Shown piece after piece: positions 7,286 to 15,304 of a DNA stretch of 20,710 nt. The notes below the pieces were generated by a model that saw only the letters and a program-made list of their open reading frames with translations, ran no database searches and was not told where the DNA came from. Within the stretch, counting starts at the first letter, position 1. Each line of letters opens with the position of its first letter. The translations under genes and the position numbers were made by a program. The stretch comes from DASSHC01 sp035693105 (GTDB taxonomy: Bacteria > Chloroflexota > Chloroflexia > Thermomicrobiales > Thermomicrobiaceae), in contig DASSHC010000051.1 in the NCBI GenBank assembly GCA_035693105.1, forward strand, positions 1-20,710, written 5' to 3'.

Positions 7286-7960
7286 CTACAGCGTGATCAG
7301 CCCCAGGCGGGCGGCGCGGGCCAGGGCCTCGGCGCGGCTGGCGGCGCCGAGCTTACTCAGGATCGAGCCGACGTGGAACTTCACTGTATGCTCGCTGATC
7401 CCCAGTTCGATGGCGATCGCCTTGTTCGGCAGCCCCTGCGCGATCAGGTCCAGCACCTCGCGCTCGCGCCCGCTCAGCGCGGTCCCCGCCGGCTCGGCAG
7501 GCTCGGCGCGCGGCGCCGGCATCTGCTCGCTCAAAAGCTCCACCACGCGCGGGTCCAGCACGGCCAGACCGGCGGCCACGGCCAGCAGGGCGGCGACGAT
7601 CTCTTCGGGGTTGGCGTCGCGCAGCAGCAGCCCGCGCACGCCGGAAGGCAGCGCGCCGGCGGCCGCCTCGGCGGTGGCGGCCAGCAGCACCAGCGGCGGC
7701 AGCAGCGGCGCGCTGACCGGCAGCAGGTCGAGCCAGTGTGCCGCGTCGTCGCCGGGGTCGAGCAACACCACCCCGGGTGCGGTGCGCTCCGTCTCGGCCA
7801 GCAGGCCCTCGGGATTGTCCGCCTGGCCGGCCAGCGCCAGACCCGCCTCGCCCGCGATCACCGCGCGCAGCCCAGCGCGCAGCGTCGGGTAGGGCGCCGC
7901 TACCAGGACGCGCAGCCGCTCGGCGTGGATGAGGGTGGATGGCAGGCTCACGTGCTCCAT
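7286..7960 (-). CDS. LuxR/NarL-type regulator with degenerate receiver domain
   Basis: This 224-residue protein has a receiver-like N-terminal half (residues about 16-140) and a clear LuxR-type HTH at about 160-224 (LSGREREVLDLIAQG, then NKAIAIELGISEHTVKFHV and LSKLGA). The HTH should bind DNA as a dimer. The receiver keeps an Asp at the phosphoacceptor position (D68 in VVLLDPG). The acidic pair after the first strand is replaced by AAPYP (21-25), and the conserved Lys is Arg (R114 in GLLLRDA). Phosphorylation-dependent control is therefore doubtful. No histidine kinase gene is nearby. I chose ATG 7960 rather than upstream in-frame starts because those would overlap the creatininase gene and its leader. 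A TATAAT lies so close to this ATG that the mRNA is probably leaderless. Targets are unknown; the divergent creatininase gene is the obvious candidate. Confidence 0.87.
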   Translation of the reverse strand: MEHVSLPSTLIHAERLRVLVAAPYPTLRAGLRAVIAGEAGLALAGQADNPEGLLAETERTAPGVVLLDPGDDAAHWLDLLPVSAPLLPPLVLLAATAEAAAGALPSGVRGLLLRDANPEEIVAALLAVAAGLAVLDPRVVELLSEQMPAPRAEPAEPAGTALSGREREVLDLIAQGLPNKAIAIELGISEHTVKFHVGSILSKLGAASRAEALARAARLGLITL

Positions 7961-7966
7961 GCGGGG

Positions 7967-7972
7967 ATTATA
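7967..7972 (-). promoter_or_regulatory. -10 box of a probable leaderless promoter
   Basis: A perfect TATAAT on the minus strand (7972-7967) ends six bases before the ATG at 7960, so transcription starting about seven bases downstream would begin at the start codon itself. No Shine-Dalgarno sequence is visible, which agrees. The -35 region (GCACGA at 17 bases) is weak. Confidence 0.5.
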
Positions 7973-8010
7973 AGTGTCGCGCCGGCGGGTCGTGCCCACT
8001 TGGCGCGGCG

Positions 8011-8019
8011 TGGTACCAT
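8011..8019 (+). promoter_or_regulatory. possible extended -10 promoter for the creatininase gene
   Basis: TGG directly precedes TACCAT (8014-8019), giving an extended -10 of the TGn type with a four-of-six hexamer. It would give a leader of about 35 bases before ATG 8061. No good -35 is present. It lies only 39 bases from the -10 of the divergent regulator. Confidence 0.3.
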
Positions 8020-8060
8020 CGCCTGCTTGAGACCGCTCAGCCTGGAGAGTGAGGATCAGG

Positions 8061-8849
8061 ATGGATGCCGCAGCCAAGCGCCGCTACGTGCTCGCCGAGA
8101 TGACCTGGCCCGAGCTGAACCAGGCGGTCGAGGAGATCGAACTGGTCGTCATCCCCGTCGGCTCGACCGAGCAGCACGGCCCCAACAGCACCTTCGCCAC
8201 CGATACCCTGCGCGCCTCCGAGTTCTCGCTCAAGCTGGCCGAGCGCCTCTACCCGCGCGTGCTGGTCGCCCCGGTGATGCCCTTCGGCATCTCGCTACAC
8301 CACATGAACTTCCCAGGCACCATCACCCTCTCGGCCGAGACCTTCAATCAGGTCCTCTTCGAGGTGGTCGATAGCCTGGCCGAGCACGGCTTCGAGCGCT
8401 TCCTCTTCGTCAACGGCCACGGCGGCAACCGCCCGGCGCTGGAGCTGCTGAGCGCCCGCATCCGCAAGCAGCTCGATCTGGCGGTGGCCTGGGTCTCCTT
8501 CAGCGCGCTCGCCTCCGACGTGATCACTCAGGGGAAGACCGCCGAGGTGATCGGCCACGCCTGCGAGAGCGAGACGAGCCAGCTCCTCTATCTGGCGCCC
8601 TGGGCCGTGCGGCGCGAGGCGCTGGCGGCCGGCGAGCTGCTGGGGCAGGAGTACCCCCACACCCGCCGTCACGGCGCGGTCCACGTGCCCTACACCTTCG
8701 ACGAGCTGACCGCCAACGGCGCGCTCGGCGACGCCCGCGCCAGCAGCGTCGAGTTCGGCGAGCGCATCGTCACCACCGCGCTCGACCGCCTCTGCGAGTT
8801 CATCGAGGAGTTCATCGAGGTCGACGACACCGCCGACGAGTTCTCGTAG
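8061..8849 (+). CDS. creatininase-family amidohydrolase
   Basis: This 262-residue cytoplasmic protein has the creatininase/ArfB fold signature. Family members are metal-dependent hydrolases of cyclic or linear amides, such as creatinine or formylated aminopyrimidines. Metal and active-site residues are in place: E37 and H39 in GSTEQHGP, D48 in ATDT, H120 in FVNGHGGN, and the H166/E169-E171 region of HACESETS. Length is typical. The ATG at 8061 has GAGG six bases upstream; a GTG at 8049 would add four residues but lies on top of a GGAG element, so it is less likely. The stop is 36 bases before the mrp-like start, so the two genes are probably one transcript. The specific substrate cannot be assigned. 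Confidence 0.9.
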   Translation: MDAAAKRRYVLAEMTWPELNQAVEEIELVVIPVGSTEQHGPNSTFATDTLRASEFSLKLAERLYPRVLVAPVMPFGISLHHMNFPGTITLSAETFNQVLFEVVDSLAEHGFERFLFVNGHGGNRPALELLSARIRKQLDLAVAWVSFSALASDVITQGKTAEVIGHACESETSQLLYLAPWAVRREALAAGELLGQEYPHTRRHGAVHVPYTFDELTANGALGDARASSVEFGERIVTTALDRLCEFIEEFIEVDDTADEFS

Positions 8850-8885
8850 CCAGCCTGCAGCGTACCGAGGGGGGATAGCGCCGAC

Positions 8886-9761
8886 GTGTTCCAGCGCGGC
8901 CGGGACAGGAAGCATGAGAAGGACGAGACCCCGCTGCGGCTGCCGAACGTGCGCCGGGTGGTGGCGGTCGCCAGCGGCAAGGGGGGCGTCGGCAAGTCGA
9001 CGGTGGCGGTCAACCTGGCGCTGGGGCTGGCCCAGGCCGGCTACCGCGTCGGGCTGCTCGACGCCGACGTGCACGGCCCCAACGTGCCGCTGATGCTCGG
9101 TGTGCGCCGCCGCCAGGACGCCCGCGGCTGGCAGGCGATCATCCCGATCGGCAGCCGCCAGGGCGAGGTGCCGCGCCCCGAGCTGCCGCCGCTGGAGCGC
9201 TACGGGCTCAAGGTGATGTCGATCGGGCTGCTGGTCGGGGAGGATCAGGCGGCGCTGGTCGACAACGTGGCGGTCGTCGGGCTGCTGGTGCGCAATCTCT
9301 TGCGCCTGGTCGACTGGGGCGAGCTGGACATCCTCCTGCTCGACCTGCCGCCGGGCACCAGCGAGCCGCAGGCCACCATCCTGGCGACGGTCGCGCTCGA
9401 CGGCGTGCTGCTGGTGGTCACGCCGCAGGACGTCGCCCGGCTCGACACCACCCGCGCCCTGCACGCCTTCGAGCAGGCGGGCGTGCCGGTCCTCGGCCTG
9501 GTCGAGAACATGAGCTACCTCTGCTGCCCCGGCTGCGGCGAGCGCATCCAGGTTTTCCACCGCGGCGAGGTGCCGCGCGCCGTCAGCCAGGCGCCGCTGC
9601 TGGCCGAGATCCCGATCGACCTCGCGCTCTCCGCCGCCGCCGACACCGGCCGCCCGGTCCTCGTCTCCGACCCGGCTGGCCCGCCGGCCGCCCGCTTCCG
9701 CGCGCTGGCGGCGGAGGTCGCCAAGCGGCTCGGCCTCGACGCGCCTCCTGGGTTATCGTAG
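8886..9761 (+). CDS. Mrp/NBP35 family P-loop ATPase, Fe-S cluster carrier
   Basis: This 291-residue protein is an Mrp/ApbC/NBP35-type ATPase. Such proteins are thought to carry Fe-S clusters to apo-proteins in the cytoplasm. It shows a deviant Walker A (SGKGGVGKST, about residues 33-42), DADVHGPNVPLMLG (about 60-73), the Walker B-like DLPPGTSEPQ (about 156-165), and an ENMSYLCCPGCGE segment (about 209-221) whose CxxC is expected to bridge the cluster at the dimer interface. There is no N-terminal MIP18/DUF59 domain, so this is the short form. GTG 8886 is taken as start, with a GAGGGGGG (8867-8874) 11 bases upstream, slightly far. A downstream in-frame GTG near 8949 is possible but would begin almost at the P-loop strand. 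It sits 36 bases behind the creatininase-family gene. Confidence 0.92.
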   Translation: MFQRGRDRKHEKDETPLRLPNVRRVVAVASGKGGVGKSTVAVNLALGLAQAGYRVGLLDADVHGPNVPLMLGVRRRQDARGWQAIIPIGSRQGEVPRPELPPLERYGLKVMSIGLLVGEDQAALVDNVAVVGLLVRNLLRLVDWGELDILLLDLPPGTSEPQATILATVALDGVLLVVTPQDVARLDTTRALHAFEQAGVPVLGLVENMSYLCCPGCGERIQVFHRGEVPRAVSQAPLLAEIPIDLALSAAADTGRPVLVSDPAGPPAARFRALAAEVAKRLGLDAPPGLS

Positions 9762-10164
9762 AATGCTCCCACGTTGAGTTTGACCAGAGCGGGAGCCAGG
9801 ATGCGTCACGGAGATCACCAGCAGCACGCCGCCGGCAAGCGGGTACACCACGCGCGATTCCGCTCTACCCTGCCCAGCTTCCCCCTTACCTTCCCCCAGC
9901 CGACGCCGGACCCTAGCAACGGCCCTCGTCCCTAACCCTGAGCCTGCACGCATCGTGGGCAGTGCTGAGGGAGCGGGCGCCGATGGCGCCCGTTCGGTCT
10001 GTCGAGGGTCGATTTGATGGGACAATTCGTCTCTTCTCAGCCCCTTCAGTGGGCTTCGTGGACTCAGCCCGAGAATTCGATTCTCGGGCGACGAACGGCG
10101 CCAACGCCACAAGGACGAACAGCGCCGCAGGGGCGGCATCGAACAATGAATAGGGGAGACCACC
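9762..10164. other. 400-base non-coding spacer with three strong hairpins before proC
   Basis: No convincing gene lies here. Three stems are visible in order. Near 9974-9992 an 8-bp stem closes a GAT loop (CGGGCGCC/GGCGCCCG). AGCCC/GGGCT lies at 10039-10055. A perfect 10-bp stem lies at 10067-10089 (GCCCGAGAAT, TCG loop, ATTCTCGGGC). The first could end the mrp transcript, although no T-run follows. Together they could form a structured proC leader, a small RNA, or a dispersed palindromic repeat. I do not recognise a T-box or any known riboswitch core. GCTCCC (9765-9770) and GGGAGC (9791-9796) just after mrp could form a weaker stem. Confidence 0.55.
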
Positions 10165-11040
10165 ATGCAACGGCAACTTGACACTGAACGCGCGCAGGCC
10201 GTGCTGCGCCACAAACGGATCGCCTTCATCGGCTGCGGCGTGATGGCCGAGGCGATCATGTCCATCTTGCTACGCGGCGAACTGATCGACGCCGGGCAGA
10301 TCACTGGCAGCGAGCCGGTCGAGTCGCGCCGGTGCGAGCTGGCCGCGCGCTACCGGGTGAAACTGGTCGCGGAGAACCGCGCCGCCGCCCAGGGCGCCGA
10401 CCTGGTGCTGCTGACCGTCAAGCCGCAGACGCTGGGCGAGGTCATGCGCGACCTGGCCGGCACGCTCGAAGAGCGCCAGATCGTCGCCTCGATCGTACCC
10501 GGCGCCACGCTGGAGCAACTGAGCGGCGGGCTGCGCCATCCTACGGTGGTGCGCTCGATGCCGAACACCCCGGCCCAGATCGGCTCGGGCGCCACCGTCT
10601 GGTGCCCGGCGCCGAGCATCGGCGCCGAGGCCGCCGAGCTGGTCGAGGCGGTGCTGGGCGCGATGGGCAGCTCGGTACGGGTCGCCAGCGAGGAGGCCAT
10701 CGACATGGCCACCGCGCTCAGCGGCACCGGCCCGGCCTACATCTTCCTGGTGATGGAGGCGCTGATCGACGCCGGGGTCCACATGGGCTTCGCCCGCAAG
10801 ACCGCCGAGGAGCTGGTGCAGCAGACGATGCTCGGCTCGGTCCTCTTCGCCAAGGAGTCGGGCAAGCACCCGGCCGAGCTGCGCAACATGGTGACGACGC
10901 CGGGCGGCACCACCGCCGCCGCCCTCTACGAGATGGAGAAGGGCGGGCTGCGCACCGTGATCGCGCGCTCGGTCTGGGCGGCCTACAAGCGCTCGCAGGA
11001 GCTCGGGCGCGGCCAGCGCAACCGCGGCCCGGAGGACTGA
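10165..11040 (+). CDS. proC: pyrroline-5-carboxylate reductase
   Basis: This 291-residue enzyme catalyses the last step of proline synthesis, reducing pyrroline-5-carboxylate with NAD(P)H in the cytoplasm. The Rossmann motif is IAFIGCGVMAEAIM (G23, G25, A28). It is followed by LLTVKPQ (about 85-91), VVRSMPNTPAQIGSG (about 128-142), and the C-terminal dimerisation signature: SGTGPAYIFLVMEAL (about 190-204) and NMVTTPGGTTAAAL (about 242-255). The N-terminus carries about 16 extra residues before the first strand, and the C-terminal tail is Arg/Gly-rich. The ATG at 10165 has AGGGGAG (10152-10158) six bases upstream, which fixes the start. The long gap from mrp suggests its own promoter. It ends four bases before a palindromic repeat shared with 6974-7207. 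Confidence 0.96.
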   Translation: MQRQLDTERAQAVLRHKRIAFIGCGVMAEAIMSILLRGELIDAGQITGSEPVESRRCELAARYRVKLVAENRAAAQGADLVLLTVKPQTLGEVMRDLAGTLEERQIVASIVPGATLEQLSGGLRHPTVVRSMPNTPAQIGSGATVWCPAPSIGAEAAELVEAVLGAMGSSVRVASEEAIDMATALSGTGPAYIFLVMEALIDAGVHMGFARKTAEELVQQTMLGSVLFAKESGKHPAELRNMVTTPGGTTAAALYEMEKGGLRTVIARSVWAAYKRSQELGRGQRNRGPED

Positions 11041-11043
11041 CGG

Positions 11044-11210
11044 AGGGCGCTGCCCACCCACGCGATTGGGTGCCGCGTGGAGCACGGATCCCTCGACTGC
11101 GCTCGGGATGACAGGGTTATGGATGTGGCGGACGACAACGACGTGTTTTAGTCGTACGCCTCCATCCCTACCCTGTGATCCTGCGCGCAGTCGAAGGATC
11201 CGTCCTCACG
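11044..11210. repeat. palindromic intergenic repeat, copy B
   Basis: It shares with copy A the opening GGGCGCTGCCCA and GGGTGCC blocks and the CGGATCCCTCGACTGCG arm. Its arm at 11080-11102 is mirrored at 11185-11207 with about two mismatches. The pairing continues inward (GGATGACAGGGT against ACCCTGTGATCC), so nearly the whole of 11080-11207 can fold into one long hairpin. It fills the gap between the convergent proC and GMC genes. Confidence 0.75.
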
Positions 11211-11240
11211 AGCGTCCCATGTTCCTCGTCAGCCACCGCG

Positions 11241-12767
11241 TCAGACCACGTCCTCCGGCGCCCGCCCTCGAATGACGTCCGCCATGCGCTCGGCCACGGC
11301 CACCACCGGGTTGTGCAGGTTGCAGCGCGGGCCGCTGGGGAAGATCGAGGCGTCGACCACGCGCAGGCCGGAAACGCCGTGGACCCGCCCCTCGGCGTCG
11401 ACCACGGCGCCGGGGTCGCTCGCCGGCCCCATGCGGCAGGTGCTGGAGGGGTGGAAGGTCGTCCCGACCTCGGCGCGCACGATCGCCTCCAGCTCCGCCC
11501 GGCTCCGCCGGCGCGGCGGCTCGACCAGATCGGCCAGCGGGCGCGTCTCCACCAGCCGGAAGGCCAGTTCGATCGCATCGAGCAGCCCCTGCAGGTCGAG
11601 CGGGTCGCCGAAGTAGTTGTGGTCGATCAGCGGCGCCGCCGCCGGGTCCGGCGAGGCGAGCCGCACCCGGCCCAGCGAGCGGGCGAATTGCAGGCTGACG
11701 CCCCAGCCGAAGAGCCAGCGGCCGCGCTCCTCGTCGAATTTCTGCCGCGGATAGAGATGCAGATCGATCTCCTGCGCCGATACCCGGCTACGCCCCTTGA
11801 TCATGGCCTGGATGAAGCTGGGGCACTCCGGCGTACCCACCTGGCGCATCGGGAAGGTGGTCAGGTCGCTGGTGTAGGGCGCGATGAAGGGGTGGTCCAT
11901 CAGGTGCTCGCCGACGCCGGGCAGCGCGCGCACCAATGGAATGCCCAGCTCGCCCAGGTGCTCGGGCGGACCGATGCCCGAGCGCAGCAGCAGCGCGGGC
12001 GAGGCGTAGCTGCCGGCCGAGACGATCACCTCGCCGGCCAGGAAGCGTTGGCCATCCGCCGCCTCGACCCCAGCGGCCCTGGCATCCTCGCAGAGGACGC
12101 GCCGCGCCAGCGTCTCGGGCCGCAGGGTGAAATTGGAGCGCGGGCGCGCCAGCGCCAGGTAGCTCAGCGCCGCGCTCCAGCGCACCCCCTCCGCGACGTT
12201 CTTCGGCGTGCGGCCGGCGCAGGGGATCTGCTCCGGCGAGCCGTTCAAGTCCTCCAGCAGCGGGAAACCGAGCTCCGCCGCCGTCTCCAGCATGGCCCCG
12301 TCGAGCGGCGAGAGCACCGGAGCGCGGGAGATGCGCACCGGCCCGGTCAGGCCGTGGTAGCCGGGCCGCCCGCCGGGGTCGGACTCGGCGCGGCGGAAGT
12401 AGGGCTCCAGGTCGTCGTAGCTCCAGCCGGGGTTGCCGGCCGCCGCCCAGCCGTCGTAGTCGATGCGCGAGCCGCGGTACCAGAGGCAGGCGTTGATCGC
12501 GCTGCAGCCGCCGACCACCCGGGCGCGCGGCAGCGCCAGCAGGCGTCCGGCCCCGTCGGCACGCTGGGTGTAGCCCCAGGAGTGCGACTCGACCTCGGAG
12601 TGGTACGGCTCCAGCAGCTCGGCGGGCCAGGCGGCACGGTCGGGCCCGTAGTCCGGCCCGGCGTCGAGCAGCAGCACGCGCCGCGCGGGATCCTCGCTCA
12701 GCCGCGCCGCCAGCACGCAGCCCGCCGGCCCTGCCCCGACGATGACGACATCGAAGCGCTCCTGCAT
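11241..12767 (-). CDS. GMC-family FAD-dependent oxidoreductase (choline dehydrogenase-like)
   Basis: This 508-residue flavoprotein belongs to the glucose-methanol-choline family, which oxidises alcohols or related substrates. The FAD-binding motif is VVIVGAGPAG (G11, G13, G16) followed by LLLDAG, with Asp where Glu is usual. The family signature GGCSAINACLWYRG lies near residue 90. The catalytic pair is H439 (HPSSTCRMG) and H485 in the CNLHNPVVAVAERMAD segment. The second position is His rather than the Asn of choline-oxidising members, so substrate assignment is open. Length is standard and no signal peptide is seen. ATG 12767 has a GAGGGGG a few bases upstream. It lies 92 bases downstream of the corA-like gene on the same strand and may be co-transcribed with it. 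Confidence 0.93.
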   Translation of the reverse strand: MQERFDVVIVGAGPAGCVLAARLSEDPARRVLLLDAGPDYGPDRAAWPAELLEPYHSEVESHSWGYTQRADGAGRLLALPRARVVGGCSAINACLWYRGSRIDYDGWAAAGNPGWSYDDLEPYFRRAESDPGGRPGYHGLTGPVRISRAPVLSPLDGAMLETAAELGFPLLEDLNGSPEQIPCAGRTPKNVAEGVRWSAALSYLALARPRSNFTLRPETLARRVLCEDARAAGVEAADGQRFLAGEVIVSAGSYASPALLLRSGIGPPEHLGELGIPLVRALPGVGEHLMDHPFIAPYTSDLTTFPMRQVGTPECPSFIQAMIKGRSRVSAQEIDLHLYPRQKFDEERGRWLFGWGVSLQFARSLGRVRLASPDPAAAPLIDHNYFGDPLDLQGLLDAIELAFRLVETRPLADLVEPPRRRSRAELEAIVRAEVGTTFHPSSTCRMGPASDPGAVVDAEGRVHGVSGLRVVDASIFPSGPRCNLHNPVVAVAERMADVIRGRAPEDVV

Positions 12768-12859
12768 GGCGAACCCCCTCTTCAGCCGGATAAGCCACCA
12801 CTGCCAGTGTACGGCGAGCCGTGCGCCGCGTGAACGTGGTGCGCCGGGTCGCGCGAGGG

Positions 12860-14020
12860 CTAGAACCAGTGTTGCCGGTGGAAGGCCCAGAGGATCACGC
12901 CGCTGATCAGCACGATCAGCAAGAGCATGATCAGAAAGCCGGTCGAAGTGTACAGGGGCACGCCCTGGAAGTTGGTGCCGAAGACGCCCAGGATGACCGT
13001 GGCCGGCAAGAGCACCGTCGAGACCAGCGTCAGGATCTTCATCACCTGGTTGGTGCGGTGCGACATCTGGGAGACGTAGATGTCGAAGGCATCGTTGACC
13101 GCCTCCCGGGTGGCTCGGATCTTGTCGAGCAGCCGCGCCAGCCGGGCGTCCAGGTCATGGAAGTAGGGCTCCGTGTCGCTGCCCGAGACGAAGCTGAAGT
13201 CGGGGCGCAGGAACGCCGCGAAGAGCTCCTCGTGATGGTCCATCAAGCGGCCGACGGCGAAGCTGTAGCGCTTGAGGTGCAGCAGATCGTCCAGAAAGGT
13301 ATCGCTGGTATCCCTGAGCGCGCGCTCCTCCATCTCCTCGATCTCGTTCTCCAGCCCCTCGCTGAGCCCCTCGCCGTACGCGAGCAACTCGTCGAGCACG
13401 AGGTAGAGCATGAAGGCGGAGTCCAGCGACGCCAGCTCCGGGCGCCGGCGGGAGCGCGCCAGCACGCGTTCCATGAAGGGCAAGGGCCGCTTGTGGGCGC
13501 TGACCAGGAAGTTGTTGCCGACGAAGAGGTCGAGCTCGCTCGCCTGGACCCGGTAGGCGCCAGGCTCGCGGTACGGCACCGTCACCGCGACGAAGAATTG
13601 GTCGTCGAAGAGGTCCAGCCGCGGTCTTTGCCAGACGGAGAGGGCGGTGTGGACGGCGTTCCGGGGCAGGCCAAGCAGGCTCGCCAGGGTCTCCAGGTCT
13701 CGTTGGCCGTACCCCGAGAGATCGACCCAGACGAAGTTTGCGTCATCGGCAACCAACTCCGGGAGGCCGGAGAGCGACACCCGGTGGGCTTCCACCTGCT
13801 CGCGGAACACCCAGGCCGCGACATCGCTGCGTGTTCCAGGCGCCGCGTTCGGCGCGACCTCGCCTTCGACGCGCACCGCGTCCGCGGCGGGGCCGGCATC
13901 TCCCTGGTTTGTCTCCTCCGCGCGGGCCCGCGTCGCCCCGCCGGCCACGGTCGCCCCCGCGAGATCGCCCGGCGGTGGTCCGCGCTGCTGGTCTGCATGA
14001 AGCGCTTCCTGCTCGTCCAT
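12860..14020 (-). CDS. CorA-like divalent cation transporter with GTN signature
   Basis: This 386-residue protein has the CorA plan. A long acidic, helical cytoplasmic domain (about 75-320; for example the ALSVWQRPRLDLFDDQFF strand region and the long stalk helix around MSHRTNQVMKILT) is followed by two C-terminal membrane helices (about 327-347 and 360-379) and a basic tail. CorA-family pentamers conduct Mg2+ or other divalent ions. The usual GMN pore signature reads GTN here (residues 348-350, FGTNFQG), and the following MPEL-type loop is replaced by VPLYTSTG, so selectivity may differ. The first 60 or so residues are low-complexity (Ala, Gly, Arg, Glu), so the true start could be later than ATG 14020. 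About 237 bases without a recognisable gene separate it from the upstream fusion gene. Confidence 0.9.
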   Translation of the reverse strand: MDEQEALHADQQRGPPPGDLAGATVAGGATRARAEETNQGDAGPAADAVRVEGEVAPNAAPGTRSDVAAWVFREQVEAHRVSLSGLPELVADDANFVWVDLSGYGQRDLETLASLLGLPRNAVHTALSVWQRPRLDLFDDQFFVAVTVPYREPGAYRVQASELDLFVGNNFLVSAHKRPLPFMERVLARSRRRPELASLDSAFMLYLVLDELLAYGEGLSEGLENEIEEMEERALRDTSDTFLDDLLHLKRYSFAVGRLMDHHEELFAAFLRPDFSFVSGSDTEPYFHDLDARLARLLDKIRATREAVNDAFDIYVSQMSHRTNQVMKILTLVSTVLLPATVILGVFGTNFQGVPLYTSTGFLIMLLLIVLISGVILWAFHRQHWF

Positions 14021-14257
14021 CGGGACCCGCTCCGGTTCACCTGCTATCCAGCCTGATCGACGCGGCGTGCTCTTCCGCGGACAGCGGACGGCGTGATAAC
14101 CCGCCCGCCAGGCCGCGCCGCGCCGCAGGCCACGTGCCAGAGGACCGGCGCGCCCGGCGAGGCCGCCGTTACACCAACGAGTGACTCGACCCGATTGCTA
14201 GGGGAGGCGCTGGGAACTCAATTGCCGAGAGCCGCGCTGCGTTGCGAAACGGCAGGC

Positions 14258-15304
14258 TCAGCCCGCCAGCACGGCCAGGAGGTAGCGTTCGTCCCGGCGC
14301 GCGCTCAGCCGCCTGGCCGTGAGCCCGCCCCGAGCCGTGCGCTCCTCCCGGAGCAGGCGCACGGCGAGGCGGCGCAGCAGCGCCAGATTCCGGGCGTCGT
14401 GCCCGAAGGGCACGTTCATCTCCGCGCCAAAATCGATGGCGAGCAGCCAGCTTAGTTCGCTCGGCTCCGGGCGGCGCAGGCGCACGGCCTCGGCCAGGCG
14501 CCGCGCGTTGCCCTCGCCCTCCAGGCTGCTCAGGTAGGAGCGCTGCTCCCGGCTGACGACTCCGCCGGCGGCGATCTCCCGCTCAACCAGCCCGATGCTG
14601 TTGAGGCGCGGCCAGTGGGCGCGCTCGTTGAGCGGCGCGAGGTAGCTGGGGTCGGTGATCAGCCAGGCTCGCTGCCGCTCTGTGCCGTCTGGCCCAATCG
14701 ATTCAGTCTCGTGATAGTCGTGCGCGATGCTGGTGAAGCCGCCGGGCTCGGCCTGGGAAAACACGGCGGTGATCCCGCGCGTGAGCCGCTCCGCGTTCCC
14801 GTTGAGAGCGACGACGTAGTCGGCGCCCTGGCTGACCAGGCGGCGCGCGATGGTGCGCTGCCCGGCGCTGGCGTCGATGGCCACCACCGTCCGCCCCGGC
14901 GCGAGGACCGCCAGCGTCTCCGGCAGGGCGCTCTCGGCGTCAACCGCGCGCTGGCTGAACTGGAGGTGCCGGCCACAGTCCCGGACGCGCACCCGGCGCA
15001 GCGGGTCACCACCCGGCGGCATGGGCGCGTGCTGCCGCGCGGCCGCGGCCAGCGCGCGGATCCCCGGCAGGAACGCGGCTTCGAGGTGGGCCGGGTCCAG
15101 CACCGCCAGGACCCGGCTGAAGGTCTCCTGGCTCGGGACGCCCTCGCGCAGCTCCAGGAAGGTCGCGAGCCCGTCGCGCTGGGAGCGGGCGAAGTCCGCG
15201 ATCGCGGCATCCGTGTCGGCGCCGGCGATGACGGCGGCGAGGGCGAGCGCGACGACATCCAGCAGCGGGTAGTCCGTCCCGTCCGCGTCCACCCCCCGAA
15301 TCGG
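14258..15304 (-). other. degenerate ISAs1-type transposase module within the MMPL fusion
   Basis: This marks the C-terminal 348 residues or so. The N-terminal part matches the DDE_Tnp_1-associated helical region of ISAs1 transposases, and the rest matches the DDE core. Aligned without gaps to the family pattern V-R-x-H-W-G-I-E-N-x-L-H-W-x-L-D-V, the sequence reads VRLRRPEPSELSWLLAI: W becomes R, catalytic E becomes P, and D becomes A. The middle Asp (IDAS, D928) survives. I see no terminal inverted repeats or target duplications around it, so there is no intact insertion sequence. Confidence 0.8.

Noticed and set aside
8295..9560. A 421-codon minus-strand open frame opposite the creatininase and mrp genes
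   Set aside because: Antisense shadow without motifs. It spans two well-supported plus-strand genes.
9962..10153. A 63-codon plus-strand frame upstream of proC
   Set aside because: It spans three hairpins, has no ribosome site and no recognisable protein features.
9974..10164. T-box or known riboswitch before proC
   Set aside because: The hairpins are real, but no T-box sequence (AGGGTGGNACCGCG-like) or other known core could be found.
11175..14056. Long plus-strand open frames opposite the GMC and CorA-like genes
   Set aside because: Low-complexity antisense shadows without recognisable motifs; the minus-strand proteins have full family signatures.
14258..15304. Intact ISAs1 insertion sequence
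   Set aside because: No separate start, no terminal inverted repeats seen, and catalytic residues are lost. It is a domain of the transporter frame.
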